Part shown: one piece after another, positions 51,457-60,835 of the stretch | Layout of the letters: every line of letters starts with the position of its first letter | Position numbering within the stretch: position 1 is the stretch's first letter | DNA from: Ancrocorticia populi | GTDB taxonomy: Bacteria > Actinomycetota > Actinomycetes > Actinomycetales > Actinomycetaceae | Assembly (NCBI RefSeq): GCF_003123745.1 | Contig: NZ_QETB01000004.1 | Coordinates: forward strand, 372,001 to 436,000 | Direction of reading: 5' to 3' | Length of the DNA: 64,000 nt | The notes under the pieces: model-generated | What the model was told of the DNA's origin: nothing | The model's database searches: none | What the model saw: the letters and a program-made list of their open reading frames with translations, nothing else | Position numbers and translations under genes: made by a program

Positions 51457-54400
51457 ATGTCCGATCAGCAGAAAAAGCGCAAACCGGCGCGGCGCGTATC
51501 ACCGCCGCCCATCACTTATCCGGAGCAGTTGCCCGTATCCGCCCGCCGCGAAGAGATCGCGGCGGCTATTCGCGACCATCAGGTTGTCATTGTTGCCGGT
51601 GAAACCGGTTCGGGCAAGACTACCCAGCTCCCCAAGATCTGTATGGAACTGGGGCGCGGCGTGGAAGGTATGATCGGCCACACTCAACCCCGGCGGATCG
51701 CCGCCCGCTCGGTTGCCGAGCGCATTTGCTTCGAGCTGGGGGTCCCCCTTGGCGGAGCCGTAGGCTATCAGGTTCGCTTCACTGAAGAGGTGGGCCCCGA
51801 GACGATGGTCAAGCTGATGACAGACGGCATTCTGCTGGCCGAAATCCAGTCCGATCCAGAACTCTTGCGCTACGACACTCTCATCATCGACGAGGCGCAT
51901 GAGCGCTCCCTGAACATCGATTTCATCTTGGGGTATCTGGCCCAGCTCCTGCCACGCCGTCCAGAGCTCAAGGTAATCGTCACTTCCGCCACCATCGATA
52001 CCGAACGCTTTGCCGCTCACTTCGGCGAACACAGCGCGGGCGGACGCCCCGGGGTAAGCGCTCCGATCGTCGAGGTTTCCGGACGCACGTATCCAGTGGA
52101 GATCCGGTACGAGCCGTTAGACGGTGATGAAGAGGAAACATCCGCCTCCGCTAAGCCCCGCACGCCCGGCCGGTCCGGTGCGATCGATCAGGTGACAGGC
52201 ATCGTGGGTGCGTGTCAGGAGCTCATGGGCGAAGGACCAGGCGATATTCTCGTGTTCCTTTCCGGTGAGGGAGAGATCCGAGATACCCAACAGGCTCTGG
52301 CCGATGAACTGGGCCGCCGATACCTGGAGCCAGGGGGCCGATCTAGCGTGCCGCAGGCGGTTGAGGTTCTTCCGCTCTTCTCCCGGCTCTCAGGGGCTGA
52401 ACAGCATCGCATCTTCGAATCCCATTCTCATCGCCGCATCATCTTGGCCACCAACATCGCGGAAACCTCGCTGACCGTCCCGGGTATCCGGTACGTGGTG
52501 GATCCGGGAACGGCGAGAATCTCGCGCTACTCCAACAAGACGAAAGTTCAGCGCCTACCAATCGAAGCCGTCTCGCAGGCAAGCGCGAACCAGCGTGCTG
52601 GCCGAAGCGGCCGCGTTGCTGATGGAATCTGCGTCCGGCTATATTCCGAAACCGACTTCGAGCATCGTGATGAGTTCACTCAGCCAGAAATACAACGCAC
52701 GTCTCTGGCCTCGGTCATCCTCCAGATGATCTCACTCGGGCTTGGCGATATCGCCAAGTTCCCGTTCATTGATCCGCCCGAGGGGCGCGCGGTGCGAGCG
52801 GGAATGCAGCTGCTCGAGGAGATCGGGGCGCTCGATACCCGCCATGGGCTTCGCCTTACAAGAAATGGCCGTCAGCTGGCGCGCCTACCGCTGGATCCCC
52901 GGCTGGGCCGCATGCTCATCGAGGGCCAGAAGAACGGCTGCGCCTCAGAGGTTCTGGTGTTGGTTGCGGCGCTCTCAGTGCAGGACGTGCGCGAACGGCC
53001 CACCGAAAAACGCGCCCAAGCCGATCAACTCCACGCCCGCTTCACCGCGAGCTCCTCCGATTTTCTGGCCTACCTGACTCTCTGGCGCTATCTCCACACT
53101 CAGCAGCGCGAACTCTCCGGATCACAGTTCCGCAGGATGTGCCGGGCCGAATTTCTCAATTACCTCCGCTACCGCGAATGGGGCGATGTGGTGAGCCAAC
53201 TCCAGCAGATGGCCCGTCCGCTCGGCTTGGATATTCATCGCCTCGAGCTGCCATCGCATTCTCAGATTCTTGAGGAAGGTGCGGGACAGGCCGATTCGGC
53301 CGCGGTTGCCACGGCTTGCCGCGAACTCGGGCGGGGTTCAGATACGCCCGAGGCCGGGGCGATCCACCGCTCCATGCTGGTTGGCCTTCTATCCAATCTG
53401 GGCAACTGGAGTGAACGCACCCGTGATTACGCCGGAGCGCGGGGCACTCACTTCGTCATCTGGCCCGGTTCGGGCCTTCACCGGCGTACCCCCGATTGGG
53501 TCATGGCTGCCGAGCTGGTGGAGACGTCTCGCCTGTTTGCTCGTACCGTAGCCGCGGTAGAACCCCATTGGATCGAACCTCTTGCCAAGCATTTGACCCG
53601 TAAGAGCTACTCCGAACCGTACTGGAGTTCCCGTAAGGGCGCCGCCATGTGCAAGGAAAAGGTCACGCTGTATGGCATGACGCTTGTTGCGGACCGCAAT
53701 ATCCTTCTCTCCTCGGTGGGCACGGAATCCGCCAAAGAGCTAGCCCACGAGATGTTTATTCGTTCCGCTCTTGTTGAAGGCGATTGGCGGTCTCATCATA
53801 AGTTCCTTCGCCGGAACAAGGAGGCGTTGGAGGACGCTCAGCACACGGAAGAAAAGCTCCGCCAGCGCGGTATGGTTGCTGACGATCAGGCGATCTTCGA
53901 TTTCTATTCCGAGCGTATCCCGAAGACGGTAGTCTCTGCCCGCCATTTCGATTCATGGTGGAAGAAGCAGCAAGATAAGACGATTCTTGATCTTACGCCC
54001 GAATTGCTCCTTGGTGAGGCTGGCGCTTCCTCATCTGACTACCCGAGCGAATGGGTGCAGGGCGATTTCACCTTCGCCTTGGAATACACATTCAATCCGG
54101 GAAACTATGGCGACGGCGTCACCGTGACGATCCCGGTGACACTCCTGCCACAAACTGAAGATATCGGCTTTGACTGGCTCGTTCCCGGCATGAGGGAGGA
54201 CCTCGTAACGGGAACGATCCGTGCTCTGCCCAAGCAAGTACGCCGCAAGCTCGTTCCCGCCCCAGACGTAGCTCAGGCCATCCTTCCTCTTCTGGACGCA
54301 GAAAAGACGTTCCATCAGGCATTCACGGACGCGGTGTTCCAACTGCGAGATTTTTGGATCACCGAGGAGGATTGGGAGAATACCGAGCTTCCGCCCTACC

Positions 54401-55476
54401 TGCAGATGCACTTCCGCATCCGCAGTGAGCGTGGAGCAGTTCTGAGTGAAGGCACGGACCTCGCCGCGATCCGGCATGATCTAGCGCCGCGCGCAAAGTC
54501 CGCGGTGGAGGGCGTGGTCAAGGGTGCAGTGGCGCAGGCGCTCGATGAGGCACGGCAGGGGCTCACAAGCCCGGCACAATCTGACGATTCACAGCCTGTC
54601 ACCAGCTGGCCAACCAACCTTCCAACTTCGGTGGAGAGCCCCGGGATTCACGGGATGGTCGTGCGCGGTTACCCCGCTCTGGTCCGCCGCAACGGGAGCG
54701 TGTATCTTGACGTCCTATCCGAACCGGCTGAACAGGTGCGCGATCACCGCCTCGGAGTGATCCAACTTCTCAAGCAGACCATTGCCCTACCTGAGGCACG
54801 GATTACCTCGCGCTGGAACTCGCAGCAAGCACTGGGTTTGGCCGGTTCGCCGTATCCCTCCACCTCGGCGCTAGTTGACGATCTCCAGCTCACAACCGCC
54901 CGCAACCTTGCTGATCGCTGGGCCGAGGAAAACCATGTGAAGGTCGGAGAACTGCGCGATCAGGCACTCTGGGAAAACCTCTGCGCCTGGACGCGCGATC
55001 GCTTCGAAGATGCGGTGTATGAGTTGGCGGTATTGACCGCTCGGATCTGCATTGCGTGGGGCACCCTAGAGCAGCAGCTCAAGGCAAATACATCGATCAC
55101 ACTGATTGCCACCGTGTCCGACCTGCGCAAACAGATGGATGAGCTTATGCCGCCAGGTTTCCTCTTTGCCACGCCCGAAGCCCAGCTTCCCCATCTAATC
55201 CGCTACATCAACGCGGGCGCCATCCGCCTTCAGAAGGCAGCAACTAACCCGGCGGCCGACGATTCGCTCGCCTGGCAGATTCAGAGTGTGGCCGCCCAGA
55301 TCGAATCAAAGCGTGCGGACGTTTCTGCTCAGGCCTATGATCCCACCGCCCACCGGACACTTGATGATGCCCGGTGGATGCTCGAAGAGTTCCGCGTGTC
55401 CCTCTTCGCCCAGCAACTGGGCACCCAAGGAAAGGTGAGCGCGAAGCGGATCGCGAAACTGCTTACTTCACTGTGA
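51457..55476 (+). CDS. hrpA: ATP-dependent RNA helicase HrpA
   Basis: Large DEAH-box RNA helicase, 1339 residues, close to the usual HrpA size. It has Walker A AGETGSGKTTQLPK near residue 47, THTQPRR-like motif Ia (IGHTQPRRIAARSVA), LIIDEAHERSLNIDFILGYL, VTSATIDTERFA, ILATNIAETSLTVPGIRYVVDPG and the motif VI ANQRAGRSGRVADGICVRLY. The HA2/OB region is followed by the long DUF3418-type C-terminal domain of HrpA proteins. HrpA has been linked to mRNA processing and rescue of collided ribosomes. It stands alone; its end overlaps the convergent DUF4352 gene by 14 bases. Confidence 0.96.
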   Translation: MSDQQKKRKPARRVSPPPITYPEQLPVSARREEIAAAIRDHQVVIVAGETGSGKTTQLPKICMELGRGVEGMIGHTQPRRIAARSVAERICFELGVPLGGAVGYQVRFTEEVGPETMVKLMTDGILLAEIQSDPELLRYDTLIIDEAHERSLNIDFILGYLAQLLPRRPELKVIVTSATIDTERFAAHFGEHSAGGRPGVSAPIVEVSGRTYPVEIRYEPLDGDEEETSASAKPRTPGRSGAIDQVTGIVGACQELMGEGPGDILVFLSGEGEIRDTQQALADELGRRYLEPGGRSSVPQAVEVLPLFSRLSGAEQHRIFESHSHRRIILATNIAETSLTVPGIRYVVDPGTARISRYSNKTKVQRLPIEAVSQASANQRAGRSGRVADGICVRLYSETDFEHRDEFTQPEIQRTSLASVILQMISLGLGDIAKFPFIDPPEGRAVRAGMQLLEEIGALDTRHGLRLTRNGRQLARLPLDPRLGRMLIEGQKNGCASEVLVLVAALSVQDVRERPTEKRAQADQLHARFTASSSDFLAYLTLWRYLHTQQRELSGSQFRRMCRAEFLNYLRYREWGDVVSQLQQMARPLGLDIHRLELPSHSQILEEGAGQADSAAVATACRELGRGSDTPEAGAIHRSMLVGLLSNLGNWSERTRDYAGARGTHFVIWPGSGLHRRTPDWVMAAELVETSRLFARTVAAVEPHWIEPLAKHLTRKSYSEPYWSSRKGAAMCKEKVTLYGMTLVADRNILLSSVGTESAKELAHEMFIRSALVEGDWRSHHKFLRRNKEALEDAQHTEEKLRQRGMVADDQAIFDFYSERIPKTVVSARHFDSWWKKQQDKTILDLTPELLLGEAGASSSDYPSEWVQGDFTFALEYTFNPGNYGDGVTVTIPVTLLPQTEDIGFDWLVPGMREDLVTGTIRALPKQVRRKLVPAPDVAQAILPLLDAEKTFHQAFTDAVFQLRDFWITEEDWENTELPPYLQMHFRIRSERGAVLSEGTDLAAIRHDLAPRAKSAVEGVVKGAVAQALDEARQGLTSPAQSDDSQPVTSWPTNLPTSVESPGIHGMVVRGYPALVRRNGSVYLDVLSEPAEQVRDHRLGVIQLLKQTIALPEARITSRWNSQQALGLAGSPYPSTSALVDDLQLTTARNLADRWAEENHVKVGELRDQALWENLCAWTRDRFEDAVYELAVLTARICIAWGTLEQQLKANTSITLIATVSDLRKQMDELMPPGFLFATPEAQLPHLIRYINAGAIRLQKAATNPAADDSLAWQIQSVAAQIESKRADVSAQAYDPTAHRTLDDARWMLEEFRVSLFAQQLGTQGKVSAKRIAKLLTSL

Positions 55477-56347
55477 TGTCAGTATCCACGTTCTCTGGGA
55501 CCGTGTAATCGAAGAAGCGAACATCCGCGGACTCCATGTCCGAGGGAATGTCCATGTAGAACCAACTCTCCTCGCTATCCCCGGGCTGGATGTCTTCAAG
55601 GCCTCGCACGGACTCATCGCCGTAGAAAGAGAATTCTTCCCAAATCTCTTGATCGTTATCGGTGTTCAGAGTGATTCCAACTTCGGAAGAGGGTGAGGCC
55701 GCAGTATCACCCATATTGGTGAGCTTGACCTTCGCAGCCGCCCACTGGCGCCCATCTTCCAGTTCGATCTGGTCAGCATCGCCCGTCTTGGCTACCTGAT
55801 CGGCGCCGTCCTTCTGGAACTCAATGAACTCAACCTTCCACTGGCCAACGTTCACGGAGCCATCAGCGTTCTGGCCATTCGTGTTCGAGGTTGTGCCAGG
55901 TGTGGTGGCATCAGGAGTTGGGGACGGCGCTTCCGTGGTGGGCGCCGCCGTGGTTGGCTGCGGAGCAATCGTGACTGACGGTGTGGGTGTAGGTTCAGCA
56001 TCATCGCTTCCTCCCACCACGCCCGTGGCAAAAAGAACGCCAATGACGATGGCAATAACGGCAACTAGCCCAATAATCACGGGAACCCAAGGGAATCTCT
56101 TTTGTGGGCCACCCATTGGTCCCGAGCCTCCGGGCCCGTATGGACCGCCAGAACCGTACTGGGGCTGGCCATATTGGCCTTGACCGTATTGTCCCTGATT
56201 GTAGGGAGCTCCATTGGGATTCGGATACTGCTGCTGTTGCTGGCCATACCCGTTCCACGCAGAGGAATCGCCCGTCTGAGAGGAGAAAGGACCGTTGGCG
56301 CCGGATCCTCCTTGATTAGGCCAAGCCGAGCCGTTGTTCTCACTCAT
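55463..56347 (-). CDS. DUF4352-type membrane-anchored protein
   Basis: A 294-residue protein. The N-terminal 80 residues are Gln/Gly/Pro/Tyr-rich with GQYGQGQYGQPQYG-type repeats, typical of cytoplasmic tails in Actinobacteria. One helix follows (VPVIIGLVAVIAIVIGVLFATGVVGG, about 88-113), then a Thr/Pro linker (APTTEAPSPTPDATTPGTTS) and an immunoglobulin-like outer domain of the DUF4352/telomeric repeat-binding factor type (WKVEFIEFQKDG, WAAAKVKLTNMGDTAASPSSEVGITL, DIQPGDSEESWFYMDIP). Function unknown, presumably surface-exposed. Confidence 0.75.
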   Translation of the reverse strand: MSENNGSAWPNQGGSGANGPFSSQTGDSSAWNGYGQQQQQYPNPNGAPYNQGQYGQGQYGQPQYGSGGPYGPGGSGPMGGPQKRFPWVPVIIGLVAVIAIVIGVLFATGVVGGSDDAEPTPTPSVTIAPQPTTAAPTTEAPSPTPDATTPGTTSNTNGQNADGSVNVGQWKVEFIEFQKDGADQVAKTGDADQIELEDGRQWAAAKVKLTNMGDTAASPSSEVGITLNTDNDQEIWEEFSFYGDESVRGLEDIQPGDSEESWFYMDIPSDMESADVRFFDYTVPENVDTDITVK

Positions 56348-56452
56348 AAAGCCCCTTCACTTCGTCTACGTTATCTACGTTCTGCGACGTAGGTCCCGAT
56401 ACGGCATATTGTTGCCCTTATCATACGGATTTTCGCGCCTAGGTACAGCTAA

Positions 56453-57151
56453 CTATCCAGCAAGTAAGAGCACCAGCGCCACGGAGGCGAGCCCGCCACC
56501 CAGCACGGACCCCCACCATTGGAGCGCGGCCCACCACGGGTGCCGCTCCATGGTTCCACGCCTCATCGGCAAAATCGGGGCATCGTTGGAAAGCTGCTTG
56601 GGGTGCTTATAGAGCTGATCGATGGCCTTCTGCTGGACGGGACTTACCTCATCAACGTTCGAGAGTTCGCCCATTCCCTCTTCATTTTGTTGAAGGGCAA
56701 GGAGTGTTCCGACCGCCGGATCCTTCGGTTCGGCCGGGTCAACATCGCGCAACAGAATGATCGATCTGAAATTGGCCCCACCATCCAAGGGGCGGACCAC
56801 TACAGGAACGAGGAGGCCCTGCTGGGCCCCTCCCCGCTGGACGTAACGCTGCTCAGGGCTCTCATCGGTACCAAGAGTGCGCGCCACCACCGGAATGCTG
56901 CGTGTTTCGGGATAGTTCATAGCCCACGGCAGTAGGCATACAAGCGCCACGATCACCATGAGGATCAGTACTACCCAGAACTTGCCTCCAGCTAAGTCAA
57001 GGTCACCCAAAAGAACGGCAAGGATGGTACCCACCACCGAACCCACGAATAGCCCAGTCCCGATTCTACGTAGATGATCGAGCTGGCGATCGGCAGGAAC
57101 CGTCCCCGCAAGAGAAATCTGCTGAACCAAATTGATCGAAGGCACCGTCAA
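56453..57151 (-). CDS. Three-helix membrane protein of unknown function
   Basis: Not recognised. The 232-residue product has two closely spaced helices at about 31-72 (IGTGLFVGSVVGTILAVLLG and FWVVLILMVIVALVCLLPWAM). A cytoplasmic or outer domain of about 120 residues follows, with a clear beta pattern (QQGLLVPVVVRPLDGGANFRSIILLRDVDP), and one C-terminal helix (SVLGGGLASVALVLLLAG). The arrangement recalls other actinobacterial membrane proteins with a central soluble domain. Its start overlaps the flavin monooxygenase stop by 4 bases (ATGA), so the two are coupled. Confidence 0.65.
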   Translation of the reverse strand: MTVPSINLVQQISLAGTVPADRQLDHLRRIGTGLFVGSVVGTILAVLLGDLDLAGGKFWVVLILMVIVALVCLLPWAMNYPETRSIPVVARTLGTDESPEQRYVQRGGAQQGLLVPVVVRPLDGGANFRSIILLRDVDPAEPKDPAVGTLLALQQNEEGMGELSNVDEVSPVQQKAIDQLYKHPKQLSNDAPILPMRRGTMERHPWWAALQWWGSVLGGGLASVALVLLLAG

Positions 57152-58365
57152 CTCCCAAGGTAAGCCACAATTTCAGCGGCTGCTTTTCGACTGGCCCACC
57201 GCGCCCCCACCGTGGATGCACTTGGTCCATAGCCAAGAAGGTGGAGCCGTTGGTCCGCAGCCACTCGTGTTCCATCCATGAGGATACCGCCCCCGGATGT
57301 CCGAAGCCCAAGCGGCGCTAGATGGCGCAGCTCCGGGCGAAACCCCGTGGCCCACACAATGGCGTCCGCTTGCCAAAAGGCAGTGTCATCCCACCGCACG
57401 CCATCGGCTTCAATCCGGGAGAACATCGGCCACCGCTTGGTGAGACCACGCTCATGAAGCGACCTAGTGAAATCATTCGTGGGAAGGCCAGTCTCCGCAA
57501 CCACCGGAAGTGGCCTCAAACCCGCCTCCACCCGAGCGCGCACGCGTTCTTCTACGCCGCGGCCGGCCTCCGGCGTCAATGCCCCCGATTCTTCCGTGAT
57601 CTGCGATTTCCACCGCGGGGGCGTCCGGGTAACCCAGCGAATCTTCTTGGCCACTTGGTCCAGATCATCGATGTGGTTGAGCGCGCTGATGCCTCCGCCA
57701 ACCACCACAACCCGTTTGCCCTCCAACACACGCGGGGCGGGAAAGTTCTGCGAGTGGAACTGCATTCCGCGAAAGCTCTCTGAGCCCGGGTAGTGAGGAA
57801 TGAAGGGCCTGGTCCATGTGCCCGTCGCATTGACGATCACATCTGCGCTAAACGTGCCCGCGGTGGTTTGAATGTTGAGGGAAGTTTCGTCGTCGTTCTC
57901 AAAAACTCCGGTAACCATCACGGGACGCAAGATTGGAAGGTCAAACGCATCCTCAAAATCCCCGAAGTAGGTTCCCACCCAATCGGAGGCGCGTACACTC
58001 GGGTCAATTTCGCCGGCCGGGAAGTGCGGCAAATCGGCGATGTGGTTGACGCTACCCATGGACAAGCTGGGCCAACGATGCTGCCACGCGCCTCCAGGGC
58101 GATTCTCCGCGTCTAGGACCAGATAGCTGCGCCCACGAACCTCCTCGCTCCCCACGTAGCCCACAAAGCCGCGCTTCCGGAGTTCGTAAGCCATCGCGAG
58201 TCCCGCCTGGCCCGCTCCGATCACCACCACATCCACGCGGTGGGGCTGCGAGGGAAATGGAGTGTGCGGGAGCTTCCATACGGGTAGGCCATCGCGTTCG
58301 GCAGGAACCCATGCGCCGGCGGGCAAGCGCTCACCCACCGAGCTAGATGACGCATGCTTCCCCAT
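57148..58365 (-). CDS. FAD-dependent monooxygenase (flavin-containing / Baeyer-Villiger-like)
   Basis: NAD(P)H- and FAD-dependent oxidoreductase of the YczJ/CzcO-like flavoprotein group, 405 residues. It has an FAD-binding VVVIGAGQAGLAMAYELRKRG near residue 46, and LVLDAENRPGGAWQHRWPSL with the conserved W. The NADPH-binding VVVVGGGISALNHIDDL is near 220, and the late FAD motif ADAIVWATGFRPELRHLAPLG near 325 carries the ATG signature. Substrate unknown. ATG 58365 starts MGKHASSSS. The downstream membrane-protein gene overlaps its stop. Confidence 0.85.
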   Translation of the reverse strand: MGKHASSSSVGERLPAGAWVPAERDGLPVWKLPHTPFPSQPHRVDVVVIGAGQAGLAMAYELRKRGFVGYVGSEEVRGRSYLVLDAENRPGGAWQHRWPSLSMGSVNHIADLPHFPAGEIDPSVRASDWVGTYFGDFEDAFDLPILRPVMVTGVFENDDETSLNIQTTAGTFSADVIVNATGTWTRPFIPHYPGSESFRGMQFHSQNFPAPRVLEGKRVVVVGGGISALNHIDDLDQVAKKIRWVTRTPPRWKSQITEESGALTPEAGRGVEERVRARVEAGLRPLPVVAETGLPTNDFTRSLHERGLTKRWPMFSRIEADGVRWDDTAFWQADAIVWATGFRPELRHLAPLGLRTSGGGILMDGTRVAADQRLHLLGYGPSASTVGARWASRKAAAEIVAYLGS

Positions 58366-58435
58366 AACGTTAAGGATACTGGCCCGGGCGGCAGGGGGAG
58401 AAAAAGGTGGTGGAGGTGGGCAATAGAATTTGGGT

Positions 58436-58894
58436 ATGGAACTTGATGATGCGTATCAGCTGGCCCGCGAACTGCTTGACTCCCATGGCCTTGAGGAGTG
58501 GACGGTGACGTTTGACAGTGCGCGCCGGCGTGCGGGGCAAACTGTTTTCCCTACCTCGACTATCAGCCTGTCTAGCCCGCTCACCCAACTGTGCACACCC
58601 GAGCAAGTACGCGGAACGGTCCTCCATGAAATCGCCCACGCCCTCGTTGGGCCCGGGCATAACCACGATGGAACGTGGAAAGAGGTAGCCCAGAGTATCG
58701 GCGCATCGCCGCGTGCCCAGTTCAAAGGAGGCCCACAAGTTCCTGCTCGATACATCGGCATTTGCCCAGCGGGCCATACGGTTCATCGCCATCGCAGGTC
58801 CCGAAACCTGCAGTCATGTGCCAAGTGCTGTCCGGAGTTTAATCTTGATTACCTCATCACGTGGCATGATACGCAGGTTCCCGCATGGCTCTGA
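58436..58894 (+). CDS. SprT-like zinc metalloprotease domain protein
   Basis: A 152-residue protein of the SprT/Spartan-like family. The zinc-binding HEIAHALVGPGHNHDGTWKEVAQSIG near residue 64 contains HExxH and the downstream His. A C-terminal zinc ribbon is suggested by GICPAGHTVHRHRRSRNLQSCAKC. Spartan proteins degrade DNA-protein crosslinks in eukaryotes; the bacterial role is not settled. ATG 58436 starts MELDDAYQLARELLDSHG. The first permease gene of the sugar importer starts 18 bases downstream, but a functional link is doubtful. Confidence 0.88.
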   Translation: MELDDAYQLARELLDSHGLEEWTVTFDSARRRAGQTVFPTSTISLSSPLTQLCTPEQVRGTVLHEIAHALVGPGHNHDGTWKEVAQSIGASPRAQFKGGPQVPARYIGICPAGHTVHRHRRSRNLQSCAKCCPEFNLDYLITWHDTQVPAWL

Positions 58895-58912
58895 AATGGG
58901 TACATTAAAGAC

Positions 58913-59830
58913 GTGAATGTGGCCAAGACCAGCGGGCGGCCCAACCTCCGCGCCCGGCGCAGGCGGGAAAGCCTCACCGCATACCTCATGTTGAGTCCCT
59001 CCCTCGTAGGAGTAGGTCTCTTTCTCATCGTTCCGTTCCTGTTAGTTTTCGTTATCTCGTTGACCAACTGGAACCTGATCAGCGATCCAAGCTTTGTGGG
59101 CTTGGCGAACTACGAATGGCTGTTCTCAGGTAACGCATTCGGTAAATCTCTACTTGTCACGCTGGTCTTCACGGCGATCGCCCTTCCCACCTCGATCTTC
59201 CTCGGGCTCCTCATCGCGATTGGGCTGAACCGGGGGCTTCCCGGCTCCGGATTCTTCCAGCTCCTGTATGTGCTGCCGTGGGTTTGCGCGCCGCTAACAC
59301 TGGGGATCGTGTGGCGCTGGATGCTGGATCCCTCGAACGGAATCATCAACGCAATCCTTGGCACGCGTATCGAGTGGATGAGCAACACCAGCATTGCCCT
59401 GCCCACCGTGGCTTTCGTGTACGTGTGGCAAAACATTGGCTATATTTCCCTGTTTTATTTGGCGGGCCTTCAGGCGATCCCGGTATCCCTTATCGAAGCC
59501 GCCAAGCTAGATGGGGCGGGATCATTCCGGCTTCTCACCAAGATGTATATGCCGATGCTCCGGCCCACCACCTTCTTCGTTCTGATTACCACCTTCATTT
59601 CCTCTTTCCAAGCGTTCGATCTGGTGTACGGACTAACCGACGGCAAACCAGGATATCCTGGCGGTACCACCAATCTAATTGCAGCGAACATCTACCAGAC
59701 GGCCTTCCGCGGCGGGAACCAGCTTGGGAAGGCCTCCGCCATGGCCGTTATCCTTCTCGCCATCATCTTGGTAATCACGTTTATTCAGCAGCGGTACTTC
59801 TCCAAGCGCACCGTGTACGAGTTGGACTGA
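58913..59830 (+). CDS. Sugar ABC transporter permease (MalF-like)
   Basis: First membrane subunit of a carbohydrate importer of the MalFG family, 305 residues with six helices, GTG start. The first helix is LSPSLVGVGLFLIVPFLLVFVISLTNW. The ATPase-contact loop is EAAKLDGAGSFRLLTKMYMPMLRPTTFF near residue 195, with the EAA-type Gly. Also typical are VLPWVCAPLTLGIVWRWMLDPSNGIIN and DLVYGLTDGKPGYPGGTTNLIAANIYQTAF. It is followed 5 bases later by the second permease; the operon has no ATPase gene. Confidence 0.93.
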   Translation: MNVAKTSGRPNLRARRRRESLTAYLMLSPSLVGVGLFLIVPFLLVFVISLTNWNLISDPSFVGLANYEWLFSGNAFGKSLLVTLVFTAIALPTSIFLGLLIAIGLNRGLPGSGFFQLLYVLPWVCAPLTLGIVWRWMLDPSNGIINAILGTRIEWMSNTSIALPTVAFVYVWQNIGYISLFYLAGLQAIPVSLIEAAKLDGAGSFRLLTKMYMPMLRPTTFFVLITTFISSFQAFDLVYGLTDGKPGYPGGTTNLIAANIYQTAFRGGNQLGKASAMAVILLAIILVITFIQQRYFSKRTVYELD

Positions 59831-59835
59831 GGCCG

Positions 59836-60723
59836 ATGACTGTAACAACTCCCTCCGCGAAGGACACGCGCACCATTCGCCAGAACAAGCACCGCACCCC
59901 ACGCTGGTGGATTTCGGTGATCCTCACTTACGGCTTTCTGGCCGCCGGCTCCATCCTCATGCTGGTACCTTTCCTGTTTTCGGTGATGACCAGCCTGAAA
60001 ACTCCGCATCAGTTTTCTAGTCAGCCCCCGCTCACCCTGCCCGATCCACTCACCTTCGAGAACTTCACTGCCCTGTTCTCCGGCTCGAACAATTTCATCG
60101 TGCCGCTGGCGGTGACCGTGCAGGTGGTTGCGGCTTTGACGGTTGGCCAGATGGTCTTTTCGGTGCTGGCTGCTTACGCGTTTGCTAGGTTGCAGTTCCC
60201 GGGGCGCGAGATTATCTTCTGGGCGTACATCGCCACCCTCATGATTCCACCCATCGTCATCATGATTCCCCTCTATTCGATGGTGTCACAGGTGGGAATG
60301 CGCAACTCTTTTGCCGGCATAGTCGTGCCCTTCCTCCTTGGATCGCCCTACGCAATCTTCCTCTTGCGCCAGAACTTCCAAGCGGTACCACAAGAGGTAT
60401 TGGACGCCGCCAAGCTGGACGGTGCGGGGCATTGGCGGACACTGAGCTCCATCGTTCTCCCGATGAACCGCCCGATCCTCGCCACCTTGTTCCTCATCAC
60501 CGTCGTAACTCAGTGGAACAACTTCCTCTGGCCCTCCATCATCGCGCCAGGCAAGGAATGGAATGTTCTCACGGTGGCCACCTCCGCCCTACAGACTCAG
60601 CACGCCGGGAATTGGACTCTGGTTATGGCGGCCACGACAATCTCACTGTTGCCGCTTGTCTTGCTGTTCCTGGCCTTCCACAAGCAGATCGTCAATTCCC
60701 TCGGGATTTCGGGACTAAAGTAG
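59836..60723 (+). CDS. Sugar ABC transporter permease (MalG-like)
   Basis: Second membrane subunit of the importer, 295 residues. Features are TYGFLAAGSILMLVPFLFSVMTSLKTPHQF, AAYAFARLQFPGREIIFWAYIATLMIPP, and the EAA loop VLDAAKLDGAGHWRTLSSIVLPMNRPILATL near residue 190. ATG 59836 (MTVTTPSAK) is used; a reading frame open far upstream within the first permease is a chance extension in another frame. The binding-protein gene follows after about 110 bases. Confidence 0.94.
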   Translation: MTVTTPSAKDTRTIRQNKHRTPRWWISVILTYGFLAAGSILMLVPFLFSVMTSLKTPHQFSSQPPLTLPDPLTFENFTALFSGSNNFIVPLAVTVQVVAALTVGQMVFSVLAAYAFARLQFPGREIIFWAYIATLMIPPIVIMIPLYSMVSQVGMRNSFAGIVVPFLLGSPYAIFLLRQNFQAVPQEVLDAAKLDGAGHWRTLSSIVLPMNRPILATLFLITVVTQWNNFLWPSIIAPGKEWNVLTVATSALQTQHAGNWTLVMAATTISLLPLVLLFLAFHKQIVNSLGISGLK

Positions 60724-60835
60724 TGAGCTTTAGCCCGGAGGCTGGAGTAAACGGCTTCATTACGGCTAATGTGGGCTAAGTAGACGCTTTCGAAGCCTTA
60801 CATCTACGATTTATTTGAAGATTCAAGGAGATACA

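Noticed and set aside
59278-59835. An upstream extension of the second sugar permease (481 aa in all).
   Set aside because: The added 186 residues lie inside the first permease gene in another frame and are His/Arg-rich; ATG 59836 gives a normal-length permease.
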